A stretch of DNA of 64,000 nt from Coriobacteriaceae bacterium (GTDB lineage Bacteria > Actinomycetota > Coriobacteriia > Coriobacteriales > Coriobacteriaceae). The stretch's first letter is position 1; the number at the start of each line of letters is the position of its first letter. Under the pieces are notes generated by a model. The model saw nothing but the letters and a program-made list of their open reading frames with translations. It was not told where the DNA came from and did no database searches. The DNA lies in NCBI GenBank assembly GCA_902835305.1, contig CADFMD010000005.1:1-64000 (forward strand), written 5' to 3'. The position numbers and the translations under genes are program-made. Below are positions 9,005-17,448 of this stretch, in pieces.

Positions 9005-10438
9005 TTAGCGGCGCTCGAGGACCGCGACGGTCTCGGTGTGGTCGGTATGAGGGAACATGTCGACCGGCGTGATCTTGAGCAGGCGATAACCTCCGTCGAG
9101 GAGCTGGTGTAGGTCGCGCTCTTGGGTGACGGGGTTGCAGCTGATATAGGTGATGCGGCGCGGCTTAAGTGCGCAGGCGGCTTCGAGGAACTCGGGTGTA
9201 GAGCCGGCGCGCGGCGGGTCGATGGAGAGAACGTCAACGCGCTCGTTGTTATCGGCAGCGTCCAGGATGTAATCGGTGGCGTCGTCGGCCATAAACCAAG
9301 CGCTGCGGGTGAGGCCGTTGAGCTCGGCATTGCGGCGTGCGTCGGCAATGCCCGCCGGGTTGCGCTCCACTCCGAGCAGCATGATGCCGATACCCTTGTT
9401 CTGGGCTTCTTTAGCTGCGCAAAGACCGATGGTGCCGCTGCCGCAGTAGGCATCCATAAGCACATCGTCCTGGCGCAGATCCATGCCATCGATAGCGAGC
9501 TGGTAGAGCAGCTCGGTCTGCTGCGGGTTGGTCTGGTAGAACGCGGTAGGGGAGATATCGAATTCGCAACCGAGCAGCTGGTCGCGCATGCACTCGGCGC
9601 CATAGACGATACGAGTCTCCTCACCCAAGATGGCGTTACCGGGGCGTCCGTTGATGTTTTGGGCAACGGTGACGATATGCGGATCGAGTGCGGCGACAGC
9701 CTCAAAGAACTCCTGCGCATGCGGCAAGTCGCGCTGAGCGGTCACGAGGGTGACCATAATCTGGTCGGTACGCCAACCGCAGCGGACGACGGCATAGCGG
9801 AGCAAGCCCAGATGCTTGTCCTCGTTAAAGGCGGGAATGTGCAGGCGCTCAGCTTCACGCGCGATGCCGTTAAGAATCTGTCGGGCGCCCGGTACCTCGA
9901 CGGGGCATTCGGGCACGGCAACGATTCTGTGCGAACCGCGCTCAAAAAAGCCGCAGCGGACAGTACCCTCCTTACCGGGAGCAAACGGAGTGGCAGCCTT
10001 ATGACGAAAACCACGCGGCGCAGGATACTTGCCCGGGTCGCCCAAGGTGACGCCCATACCGCGAATGGGGTCGACGCTAATACCCTCGCGCTCGCAAAGA
10101 GCAGCAAAAAGCTCCTCCATAGCAGCCTGCTTAGCTGCCAACTGCTTTTTATAAGGACGATTGAGCGCCGTGCACCCACCGCAAGCTTTCATGATCGAAC
10201 AGGGAGACTTGGGGTCCACAGCCTTACGCGCAGACGAAACCCGATCTTTATGCGAGCGCTTGGAGCGAGTCTGAGATGCCTTATCCTCGTTCCGACGAGA
10301 GCCGGGACGCTTGGCCTTAGCCTTGCCCTTCGCATCCTGAGACGACTTGGATTTCTGAGAAGATTTTTTCTCCTCCGACCCCTCAGCCGCCTCAATCAAA
10401 GCACGACGAGCCTTACGCTCCGCACGAGATTCTGCCAT
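9005..10438 (-). CDS. 23S rRNA (uracil-5-)-methyltransferase, RlmD/RumA family
   Basis: SAM-dependent C5-uracil methyltransferase, probably acting on 23S rRNA. The first 75 residues form a Lys/Arg/Ser-rich, disordered extension in place of a TRAM domain. A cysteine cluster follows (PCSIMKACGGC, about 79-90) that matches the iron-sulfur ligands of the RumA group. The methyltransferase core has FYQTNPQQTE, the SAM loop MDAYCGSGTIGL, 'SIDPPRAGSTPE' and the catalytic cysteine in 'YISCNPVTQERDL'. At 477 residues it is a little longer than E. coli RlmD because of the basic tail. It converges on the PHP gene. Exact target position (RlmC, RlmD or TrmA type) is uncertain. Confidence 0.9.
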   Translation of the reverse strand: MAESRAERKARRALIEAAEGSEEKKSSQKSKSSQDAKGKAKAKRPGSRRNEDKASQTRSKRSHKDRVSSARKAVDPKSPCSIMKACGGCTALNRPYKKQLAAKQAAMEELFAALCEREGISVDPIRGMGVTLGDPGKYPAPRGFRHKAATPFAPGKEGTVRCGFFERGSHRIVAVPECPVEVPGARQILNGIAREAERLHIPAFNEDKHLGLLRYAVVRCGWRTDQIMVTLVTAQRDLPHAQEFFEAVAALDPHIVTVAQNINGRPGNAILGEETRIVYGAECMRDQLLGCEFDISPTAFYQTNPQQTELLYQLAIDGMDLRQDDVLMDAYCGSGTIGLCAAKEAQNKGIGIMLLGVERNPAGIADARRNAELNGLTRSAWFMADDATDYILDAADNNERVDVLSIDPPRAGSTPEFLEAACALKPRRITYISCNPVTQERDLHQLLDGGYRLLKITPVDMFPHTDHTETVAVLERR

Positions 10439-10547
10439 GAATTAACCCCACTAATGTATAAATTGAAAGCTGCAAGCATTGTACCGTTCCAAGTTAAAGG
10501 ACGATATACAAGCGGCCATTTCATGACAGTGATAAGTTCAACGAAGG

Positions 10548-10684
10548 TTGCCCGCCGGGTGCCGGGGCAGGAGTTAAGTTTGTCGCGAGTTCCGCACGAA
10601 CAGGAGAGCACTTAATGTGCTCTCCGTCGTGAGCAGGACTGTAGAGCAGCAAACTTAACCCCTGCCCCGGCACCCGGCGGGCAA
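10548..10684. repeat. Nested double palindrome, 137 bp
   Basis: The 34-base outer arms (10548-10581 and 10651-10684) match at 33 of 34 positions as reverse complements. The 69-base centre holds a second hairpin, GGAGAGCAC / GTGCTCTCC with loop TTAAT. It fills the divergent gap between the rRNA methyltransferase and the ABC importer. There is no coding potential and no T-run. Three similar architectures occur at 32390, 45326 and 57508. Confidence 0.85.
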
Positions 10685-10777
10685 ACCCTCCCTTGTACTC
10701 TATCAAGGTAAAGTGTATGATTCTGGACGTTAGATGACTCACTTTACCTAACTAAAGTGCTATCGAGGGGGAATACC

Positions 10778-11638
10778 ATGAATACCGATATGTCTCGTCG
10801 TCAGTTTGTTGGTCTAGCCGGCTCGCTCGCCGCGGTGCTTGGCCTTGGTCTTGTCGGTTGCGGCGGTGGTGCTGGCAAGGGCTCCGCTGCTGGCTCTGCC
10901 GCGGCCAAGGATGTGAAGGGCGCCGCGGAGTCCAAGAAGCTCGTGGTGGGCTTTGATAAGTCCTATCCTCCGTACGGCTTTGTGGGCGACGATGGCGAGT
11001 ACACCGGCTTTGATCTCGATCTGGCCAAGGCTGTTGCCGATAAGCAGGGCTGGGAGGTCAAATACGAGGCCATCGACTGGGACGCCAAGGATACGCTGCT
11101 CAACTCCGGCGCCATCAACTGCATCTGGAACGGCTTTACCATGGAGGGCCGTGAGGACGGCTACACGTTCTCCGAGCCGTACATGCTCAACGAGCAAGTG
11201 CTCGTGGTCAAGAAGGACGCGGGTATCAAGAGCTGGGACGATCTCGCTGGCAAGACCGTGATCACTCAGACCGATTCCGCTGCGCAGGATGTGCTCGAGG
11301 GCGACCAGAAGGATCTGGCCGCGACGTTTGCCACGCTCGATACCATCGGCGAGTACAACACGGCCTTTATGCAGCTCGAGAGCGGCGCGGTCGATGCCGT
11401 GGCTTGCGACCTTTCGATTGCCCAGTATCAGCTTGCCGCCAAGCCCGATGCCTATACGCAGCTCGACAAGCCGCTGTCCAGCGAGCACTACGCCGTCGGC
11501 TTTAAGAAGGGCGACACCAAGTCGGCCGATGCTGTAACCGAGTCACTCAAGGCGCTCTACGAGGGCGGCACGGTCAAGGACCTGTGCGATAAGTATGCAG
11601 AATACGGTCTATCCTTCGACAACTGGGTGCTCAAATAG
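10778..11638 (+). CDS. Polar amino-acid ABC transporter, substrate-binding lipoprotein
   Basis: Extracytoplasmic solute receptor (SBP_bac_3 type), 286 residues. It captures an amino acid, probably cystine- or polar-type, for the permease and ATPase that follow. The start ATG 10778 follows CGAGGGGG. The N-terminus reads MNTDMSRRQFVGLAG, a twin-arginine (SRRxF) motif ahead of the hydrophobic core, and ends in a lipobox, LVGC, near residue 28. It therefore looks like a Tat-exported lipoprotein. The mature part has 'SYPPYGF', 'YTGFDLDLAKAVA' and 'SGAINCIWNGFTMEGRE', the ligand-binding landmarks of the family. The substrate is not resolved. Confidence 0.93.
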   Translation: MNTDMSRRQFVGLAGSLAAVLGLGLVGCGGGAGKGSAAGSAAAKDVKGAAESKKLVVGFDKSYPPYGFVGDDGEYTGFDLDLAKAVADKQGWEVKYEAIDWDAKDTLLNSGAINCIWNGFTMEGREDGYTFSEPYMLNEQVLVVKKDAGIKSWDDLAGKTVITQTDSAAQDVLEGDQKDLAATFATLDTIGEYNTAFMQLESGAVDAVACDLSIAQYQLAAKPDAYTQLDKPLSSEHYAVGFKKGDTKSADAVTESLKALYEGGTVKDLCDKYAEYGLSFDNWVLK

Positions 11639-11673
11639 CCACAGCACCCAACCTTGCGGCTCCAACCCTCCTC

Positions 11674-11689
11674 GCGTACCAAAGTACGC
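11674..11689 (+). other. Small hairpin between receptor and permease genes
   Basis: GCGTAC-CAAA-GTACGC lies in the 139-bp gap between the receptor and permease genes. Such hairpins often stabilise the upstream receptor mRNA and lower permease expression. That role is inferred. Confidence 0.4.
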
Positions 11690-11777
11690 TTCGTCGGGCT
11701 TGTCGCTCGCAATCTTGGGCACTGTGTCTATTTGAGAATGAGATCCGCTGTTCTGATGCTGCGAAAGAGAGCTTAGG

Positions 11778-12431
11778 TTGTCTATTCAGGTCATGATGCA
11801 GATGCTTGGCCAGGGGTTCTTGGTCAGTTTGCAGCTGTTTGTGCTGACGCTGCTCGGGTCGATTCCGCTGGGAATCCCCGTGGCGTTTATGCGCATGAGC
11901 AAGGTCGCGCCGCTGCGTTGGATTGCGCGCATCTATATTTCGGTGATGCGCGGCACGCCGCTTATGCTGCAGATGTTTGCAATCTACTTTGCCCCGTACT
12001 ACGTGTTTGGCATCTCGCTCACGCCCGATTCCAAATGGACGGCGTGCGTTGTGGCATTCATCATCAACTACGCCGGCTACTTTGCAGAGATCTATCGCTC
12101 GGGCCTGCAGTCCATTCCGCGCGGTCAATACGAGGCCGCCGAGGTGCTGGGCTATTCGCGATTGCAGACTTTTTTGTACATCGTGATGCCGCAGGTCGCT
12201 AAGCGTATTTTGCCGGCGATGGGCAACGAGATCATCACACTGGTCAAGGACACGTCGCTGGCATTTGCCATTGGCGTGGGCGAGATGTTCTCGACGGCCA
12301 AGGCACTGGTTGCCTCGCAAGTGAGCATGGTGCCGTTTGCGATTGCGGCGCTGATCTACTGGGTCTTTAACTTTGTGGTCGAGATGCTGCTGGGCGCCGC
12401 CGAGAAAAAATTGGATTACTACCATGATTAA
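11778..12431 (+). CDS. Amino-acid ABC transporter permease
   Basis: Inner-membrane permease of the HisM/GlnP type, 217 residues with about five hydrophobic segments. The EAA loop that docks onto the ATPase is seen as 'QYEAAEVLGYSRLQTFLYIVMPQ' near residues 115-137, preceded by the family 'YFAEIYRSGLQSIPRGQ'. The start is TTG 11778, with GAAAGAGAG about eight bases upstream; ATG 11793 is an alternative costing only five residues. The last eight bases overlap the ATPase start, implying translational coupling. Confidence 0.92.
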   Translation: MSIQVMMQMLGQGFLVSLQLFVLTLLGSIPLGIPVAFMRMSKVAPLRWIARIYISVMRGTPLMLQMFAIYFAPYYVFGISLTPDSKWTACVVAFIINYAGYFAEIYRSGLQSIPRGQYEAAEVLGYSRLQTFLYIVMPQVAKRILPAMGNEIITLVKDTSLAFAIGVGEMFSTAKALVASQVSMVPFAIAALIYWVFNFVVEMLLGAAEKKLDYYHD

Positions 12432-13188
12432 TTCGGTAATGAATATATCGAACGCGCGCAAGGCGTTTGGCGGCAATGAGGTGCTCAAGGATATCTCGCT
12501 TGAGGTGAAGCGTGGCGAGGTCGTGGCGATTATCGGGCCTTCGGGTGGCGGCAAGTCCACGCTGCTGCGTTGCGCCACACTGCTCGAGACGCTCGACGGC
12601 GGCTCGCTCTCGTTTGGCGACCTTGCCGTTGCGACGGATGCGGGCTCGGGCACGGTATATGCGAAAGGCGATGTGCCCAAGCAGGCGCGCTCGCGGTTTG
12701 GCTTGGTGTTTCAGAACTACAATCTGTTTCCGCACTATACCGTGATGAAAAACATCACCGACGCTCCGATCCGTGTGCTCAAGCGCCCGCGCGAGCAGGT
12801 GGAGGCACGTGCGTGCGAGCTGATCGCGCAGATGGGGCTTACGGGCAATGAGAACAAGGTGCCATGTGAGCTTTCGGGCGGCCAGCAGCAGCGCGTGAGT
12901 ATTGCCCGCGCCCTGGCGCTCGACCCGGAAATCTTGTTCTTTGATGAGCCGACCTCGGCGCTCGATCCAGAGTTGACGGCCGAGGTGCTGCGTGTCATTA
13001 AAGACCTTGCGGCGCAGAACATGACGATGGTGATCGTGACCCATGCAATGCAGTTTGCGCGCGATGTTGCCGACCGCGTGGTCTTTATGGACGGCGGCCG
13101 CATTGTCGAGGAGGGTCCTGCCGAGCAGGTTATCGACCATCCGCGTGAGCAGCGCACCCGTGAGTTCTTGAGCCGTATCGAGAGCTAG
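12424..13188 (+). CDS. Amino-acid ABC transporter ATP-binding protein
   Basis: Cytoplasmic ATPase that powers the importer, 254 residues. It has Walker A GPSGGGKST near residue 40, a Q-loop in 'VFQNYNLFPHYTV', signature LSGGQQQR near 155, Walker B 'ILFFDEPTSALD' and H-loop 'VTHAMQF'. Residues 60-90 carry an insertion ('LAVATDAGSGTVYAKGDVPKQ') longer than in GlnQ. ATG 12424 lies within the permease end, with an 8-base overlap, so the reading frame before it is not used. The operon ends at a terminator. Confidence 0.94.
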   Translation: MINSVMNISNARKAFGGNEVLKDISLEVKRGEVVAIIGPSGGGKSTLLRCATLLETLDGGSLSFGDLAVATDAGSGTVYAKGDVPKQARSRFGLVFQNYNLFPHYTVMKNITDAPIRVLKRPREQVEARACELIAQMGLTGNENKVPCELSGGQQQRVSIARALALDPEILFFDEPTSALDPELTAEVLRVIKDLAAQNMTMVIVTHAMQFARDVADRVVFMDGGRIVEEGPAEQVIDHPREQRTREFLSRIES

Positions 13189-13210
13189 ACTCAACTATAT
13201 ATTGAGATGA

Positions 13211-13248
13211 AGCCGTCGCAGGTCTTATGGTCTGCGGCGGCTTTTATT
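13211..13248 (+). terminator. Terminator of the ABC importer operon
   Basis: AGCCGTCGCAG pairs with CTGCGGCGGCT (one G-U) and is followed by TTTTATTT, 23 bases after the stop. Confidence 0.85.
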
Positions 13249-13485
13249 TGTATCGATGGGGTTTAATAATCCTCTCGCCTGCTCGCCCCATCCTCTCGCC
13301 GTCTGTATTCATACGCGTGCCGAAAGGTGTGCATGGATGGGCGGCTGCAAGGGTAGGGTGGTGGCATAGGACATTTGGAGGGTGAGTCGGCTCGGCTGCC
13401 GACCATGCTGCTCCTGGGACGGCACCGACCGCGAACTCTCCCCGTTGGCGTCGCGCATTGCGCGCGGCCCTGCAAGGAGGTCATC

Positions 13486-15561
13486 ATGGGTGCTCCCAAG
13501 ACCGGTAACGTAAGGAACGTGGTGCTCGTAGGCCAAGGCGGGGTGGGCAAGACTTCACTCGCCGAGGCCATGCTCCACCTTTCCGGCAAGACCGCCCGCC
13601 TGGGCGGCCACGACGGCACCAAGCCCACGCTCGACTATGACCCCGAAGAGGTCAAGCGTGCATTTTCCATCTCGACGACCATTGCGCCGATAGACTGGAA
13701 GGGCGCGCGCATCAATGTGCTCGATGCCCCGTGCTATCCCGATTTTATCGGCGACGCCTATGCCGCGATGAGCGTCTGCGAGACGGCTCTGTTTGTGGTC
13801 GACGCCGAGGCCGGCCCGCAGCCTACAACGGTTAAACTCTGGTATGCCGCCGAGGACCTGCGTCTGGCGCGTGCGGTGTTTGTAAACCGCCTGTCGCGCT
13901 CCGAGGCCAGCTTTGCGACTACGATGGACCTGCTGCAGGAGCGCTTTGGTACGCGCCTGGGCGCCGTGACCCTTCCCTGGGGCGAGGGCGAGGACTTTGA
14001 CGGCATCATCGACCTGGTGCGCATGAAGGCACGCCACTGCAACGGCGCCGAGGCCGTTGAGTCGGAGATTCCCGAGGAGTATCGTGCCCAGGCCGAGGAA
14101 GCCCATGACCATCTGTGCGAGCTGGTGGCCGAGGCTGACGACGAACTGATGATGAAGTACTTGGAAGGCGAGGAGACGCTGACGCAGGAGGAGCTCGAGG
14201 GCCTGCTGTCGAAGGCGATTGCCGAGCGCATCTTTGTGCCGGTCTTTGCGGGCGATTGCATTAAGGAGCAGGGCGTCAACTCGCTGATGGACGACATCGC
14301 CACGTACTTCCCGGCGCCGACGGACTACGGTGAGATGCCGCTCATCGACGGCGATTCGCTCAAGATCTCGAGCGATGACGACCGCCCGGTGGCGTTTGTG
14401 TTTAAGACCCTGGCCGATCCGCAGCAGGGTCGTATCAGCTTTATCAAGGTGCTGACGGGCACGCTTGAGCCGGGCCTTGAGCTGATCAACGCGCGTACCC
14501 GCAAGAGCGATCGTCTGGCTCACCTGTATGTGATGTGCGGTCGCGACATGACCGAGGTCGGTCACGCCTATGCCGGCGACATCATCGTGGCGCCCAAGCT
14601 GGCGGCCGAGACGGGCGATACGCTCTCCATTACCGGTAAGGTCGAGGCTGCGGCGTTTAAGTTCCCCAACTCGCAGTACCGCATCGCCATCGAGGCCGAG
14701 AATCGCGGCGACGAAGAGAAGCTCTACACGTTTATCGAGAAGGCTTGTAAGGCCGATCCGACCATGAGCATCGACCGCGACGAGGAGACCGGCCAGACCA
14801 TTATCTCGGCGGTGGGCGAGGCACAGGTTTCGGTCCTGCTCAATCGTCTGGAGGACCGCACCAAGGTCGCTGCCAAGAGCGTGCCGATCCGTATCCCGTA
14901 TCGCGAGACCATCCGCCGCACGGCAAGTGCCCAGGGTCGTCATAAGAAGCAGACCGGCGGCGCCGGCCAGTATGGTGACTGCTGGCTGCGTGTGGAGCCG
15001 ATGATTACCGCCGACGGTACGAGCGACGGTTATGAGTTCGTAGACGAGGTCGTGGGCGGCCGCATTCCGCGCTCGCTGATCCCTGCCGTGGACAAGGGCG
15101 TCCAGGAGACTATGAAGGACGGCATCATCGCCGGCTACCCGCTCACGGGCATTCGCGTGGCTGTGTACGATGGCTCGTATCACAGCGTCGACTCCAACGA
15201 GATGGCGTTCCGCGCGGCGGCTCGCATCGGCCTGCGCAAGGCATGCGCCGATGCCGACCCGGTGGTGCTGGAGCCCATCGAGGAAATCACGGTGACCATC
15301 CCCGAGAGCTACGCCGGCGCGGTGATGGGCGACATCTCGGCCTCGCGCGGTCGCGTGACGGGCATGGAGACCGATGAGCGCGGAGACACCGTGGTCATTG
15401 CCCAGGCGCCGCTGGCCGAGCTGACGGATTACTCGACGCGTCTGCGCTCCATCACGCGTGGAACGGGCGACTTTACCATGAAGCCCGCGGGCTATGAGCA
15501 GGTGCCCTATGACGTTCAGGCCAAGCTGGTCGAGCGCTATGAGGAAGGCCGCGCTAAGTAA
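13486..15561 (+). CDS. Elongation factor G-like protein (EF-G2/FusA2 type)
   Basis: A 691-residue paralogue of EF-G, resembling the mycobacterial FusA2 group whose cellular role is not established. The G domain begins 'VRNVVLVGQGGVGKTSL', with P-loop GQGGVGKT. The remaining GTPase motifs are altered: the usual DTPG is DAPC (about residue 84) and NKxD is NRLS (about 130). Domains II-V are complete, including 'PYRETIRRTASAQGRHKKQTGG' and the C-terminal 'EPIEEITVTIPESYAGAVMGDISASRGRV'. AAGGAGG at 13474-13480 fixes ATG 13486. It is monocistronic. The weakened motifs suggest reduced or regulatory GTPase activity. Confidence 0.9.
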   Translation: MGAPKTGNVRNVVLVGQGGVGKTSLAEAMLHLSGKTARLGGHDGTKPTLDYDPEEVKRAFSISTTIAPIDWKGARINVLDAPCYPDFIGDAYAAMSVCETALFVVDAEAGPQPTTVKLWYAAEDLRLARAVFVNRLSRSEASFATTMDLLQERFGTRLGAVTLPWGEGEDFDGIIDLVRMKARHCNGAEAVESEIPEEYRAQAEEAHDHLCELVAEADDELMMKYLEGEETLTQEELEGLLSKAIAERIFVPVFAGDCIKEQGVNSLMDDIATYFPAPTDYGEMPLIDGDSLKISSDDDRPVAFVFKTLADPQQGRISFIKVLTGTLEPGLELINARTRKSDRLAHLYVMCGRDMTEVGHAYAGDIIVAPKLAAETGDTLSITGKVEAAAFKFPNSQYRIAIEAENRGDEEKLYTFIEKACKADPTMSIDRDEETGQTIISAVGEAQVSVLLNRLEDRTKVAAKSVPIRIPYRETIRRTASAQGRHKKQTGGAGQYGDCWLRVEPMITADGTSDGYEFVDEVVGGRIPRSLIPAVDKGVQETMKDGIIAGYPLTGIRVAVYDGSYHSVDSNEMAFRAAARIGLRKACADADPVVLEPIEEITVTIPESYAGAVMGDISASRGRVTGMETDERGDTVVIAQAPLAELTDYSTRLRSITRGTGDFTMKPAGYEQVPYDVQAKLVERYEEGRAK

Positions 15562-15570
15562 CTAGACGAT

Positions 15571-15614
15571 AAAAAACCGCCGCGATGGGGTAGTTCCGTT
15601 GTGGCGGCTTTTTT
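15571..15614 (+). terminator. Terminator after the EF-G-like gene
   Basis: AAAAAACCGCCGC pairs with GTGGCGGCTTTTTT (G-U tolerated), starting 9 bases after the stop. Confidence 0.9.
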
Positions 15615-15622
15615 GGCGGGCG

Positions 15623-15661
15623 AGGTGCCCGCCCCAGCATCTGTGGGGCGGGCACCTTTTT
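15623..15661 (+). terminator. Second terminator hairpin, perfect 14-bp stem
   Basis: AGGTGCCCGCCCCA (15623-15636) and its exact complement (15644-15657) surround loop GCATCTG and are followed by TTTTT. It stacks behind the previous terminator and insulates the polyol regulon. Confidence 0.85.
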
Positions 15662-15694
15662 GTGCCGTTGCAGTAGAGAAAAGTCCTCCTTTGC

Positions 15695-15719
15695 TAGAAT
15701 AAACGTATATAGACGTCTA
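15695..15719 (+). promoter_or_regulatory. -10 box and TAGACGTCTA operator before the HAD gene
   Basis: TAGAAT (15695-15700) is followed ten bases later by the perfect palindrome TAGACGTCTA (15710-15719). The same palindrome is found before the aldolase (16509) and nowhere else I noticed. It is probably the site of the GntR/UTRA regulator encoded at 22300-23058, which would block initiation here. Confidence 0.65.
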
Positions 15720-15737
15720 CTTGAACAGGGAGGCAAT

Positions 15738-16394
15738 ATGTACGAGGCGGTTATCTTCGATATGGATGGGCTTATGTTTGACACCGAGCCTATCTGGGCT
15801 TCTTGTTGGCCTAAGACCGCAATCGAGTTTGGGGTTGAGTGCATGGAGGGCCTTGCGGACGCCATGCGCGGAACCAATGGAGCCGAGGCCGTATCCATTA
15901 TTCGCGAATGGTATGGTGACGAAGTCGACCCCAAGGCATTTGTTGATCGTTTTTACGAAATAGCCCATGAAGCATTGGCCCATGGCGCAGAGAACAAACC
16001 TGGATTGGATAGGCTTCTCGAGTATCTCAAGATTGAAGGGATTCCGATGGCGGTTGCCTCCTCGTCGAGCAGGGAGATGATCAAGGCCAACCTGATAAGG
16101 GGAGGAATACTTCCATATTTTGATTCGATCGTTTCTGGTATCGAGGTCGAGCATGCCAAGCCCTATCCTGACGTCTTTTTAAAAGCGGCGGACGAGCTAG
16201 GGGTGCCGCCGCAAAAATCCCTCGTCTTGGAGGATTCCTATAACGGGGTGCGCGCGGGCTTTGCAGGAGGTTTTCACACCGTCATGGTTCCTGATCTCTC
16301 CGAGCCAACAGAAGAGATGGAAAGATTAGCCACGGCGATTGTCCTGAACCTTAATGATGTTGTCGACATGCTGGCAAGCGGAACATTGGGGTAA
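15738..16394 (+). CDS. HAD-superfamily phosphatase or phosphoglucomutase-like
   Basis: A 218-residue subfamily-IA haloacid-dehalogenase-type hydrolase. Catalytic motif I is FDMDGLMFDTE (residues 7-17), motif II is 'AVASSSSR', the motif III Lys lies in 'AKPYPDVFL' and motif IV is 'VLEDSYNG'. A helical cap lies between motifs I and II, as in beta-phosphoglucomutase and sugar-phosphate phosphatases. GGGAGG precedes ATG 15738. Its promoter carries the same operator as the polyol operon, so it should act on a sugar phosphate in that pathway, either as a phosphatase or to remove toxic excess. Substrate unknown. Confidence 0.88.
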   Translation: MYEAVIFDMDGLMFDTEPIWASCWPKTAIEFGVECMEGLADAMRGTNGAEAVSIIREWYGDEVDPKAFVDRFYEIAHEALAHGAENKPGLDRLLEYLKIEGIPMAVASSSSREMIKANLIRGGILPYFDSIVSGIEVEHAKPYPDVFLKAADELGVPPQKSLVLEDSYNGVRAGFAGGFHTVMVPDLSEPTEEMERLATAIVLNLNDVVDMLASGTLG

Positions 16395-16486
16395 ACAGGT
16401 TGAACGATGGGCTGTCGACTGTTTCTCGGCAGCCCTTTTTCTAATTCGAGACATTTAATGCTATGCGCAAGAATCAAAAAGGTATA

Positions 16487-16518
16487 TAGTCGTCTATAAA
16501 CAGGTACATAGACGTCTA
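16487..16518 (+). promoter_or_regulatory. Tandem TAG(A/T)CGTCTA operators before the polyol operon
   Basis: TAGTCGTCTA (16487-16496) and TAGACGTCTA (16509-16518) start 22 bp apart, about two helical turns. They lie 58-89 bp ahead of the aldolase gene. They match the operator before the HAD gene and are best explained as binding sites for the convergent GntR/UTRA regulator. Confidence 0.7.
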
Positions 16519-16575
16519 TATAAGTATCTGGAACGTAAACTCAACTCGAATTGCCGTAACCCGGTTGGAGGAATC

Positions 16576-17418
16576 ATGGCAGTTGTAACTTCGACTGAGC
16601 TGATCCAGATTGCACGCAAGAACGGATGGCTCCTTCCCGCATATAACACGACCAATATGGAGATGACCCTGGGTATCTTGGACGGATTGCAGAAGGCCGG
16701 CATGCCGGGCATCCTCCAGATCGCCCCTACCAACGTTAAGCTTTCCGATTACGGCATGATCGCCTCTATCGTTAAACGCGCGGCGGAGGACTATATCGTT
16801 CCCACGTGTCTGCATCTTGACCACGGCAAGACGCTCGAGGATGTTCGACAGGCGGTTCAGGCCGGCTTTACCTCCGTTATGATCGACGGTGCCGCGTTGC
16901 CCTTTGAGGAGAACATTCGCTTCTCGCGCCAGGCAGTTGACTACTGCCATTGCTACGGCGTGCCCGTTGAGGCTGAGCTCGGTGCCATCAAGGGCAAAGA
17001 AGACGATCATGTTTCCGAGGCGGATCTTAAGACCGACCCCGATCAGGTTTGCGAGTTTGTGGAGCGCACGGGCTGCGACCTGTTGGCCGTGTCTATCGGC
17101 AACGTTCACGGCCTTGAGGATACGCCGCGCATCGATTTGCCGCTGCTTGAGAAGCTTGCCGAGGTGTCTCCGTGTCCCCTCGTTCTTCATGGTGGCTCGG
17201 GCATTCCCTATGAGACCATCCACGCTATGCAGCCACACAAGATGTCCAAGATCAACATCGCAAGCGACCTGCGCAAGGCCTACATCACGACGGTTGGCAA
17301 GGCGTACGAGGCAAACAACAACGAGCATAATCTCGCCAAGGTACTGATTGATACACGTAAGGCAGTTGCGGACGTTGCTTACAAGACGACGCACGCCATC
17401 AACGGCATCGCTGAGTAG
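16576..17418 (+). CDS. Class II ketose-(bis)phosphate aldolase
   Basis: Zinc-dependent aldolase of the Fba/GatY/KbaY family, 280 residues. It cleaves a ketose phosphate to DHAP and an aldehyde. The catalytic Asp82 and zinc ligand His83 sit in 'LHLDHGKT'. The other zinc ligands are His178 (GNVHG) and His205 (LHGGSGIP), and 'SKINIASDLRKAY' is the phosphate-binding end. GGTTGGAGG precedes ATG 16576. It heads the operon that continues with the FGGY kinase, the PTS and the triosephosphate isomerase. The isomerase would process the DHAP formed. The precise ketose (fructose-, tagatose- or sorbose-type) cannot be read from sequence. Confidence 0.92.
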   Translation: MAVVTSTELIQIARKNGWLLPAYNTTNMEMTLGILDGLQKAGMPGILQIAPTNVKLSDYGMIASIVKRAAEDYIVPTCLHLDHGKTLEDVRQAVQAGFTSVMIDGAALPFEENIRFSRQAVDYCHCYGVPVEAELGAIKGKEDDHVSEADLKTDPDQVCEFVERTGCDLLAVSIGNVHGLEDTPRIDLPLLEKLAEVSPCPLVLHGGSGIPYETIHAMQPHKMSKINIASDLRKAYITTVGKAYEANNNEHNLAKVLIDTRKAVADVAYKTTHAINGIAE

Positions 17419-17448
17419 CGCGGAATTACGAACATGGATGAGGCGATA

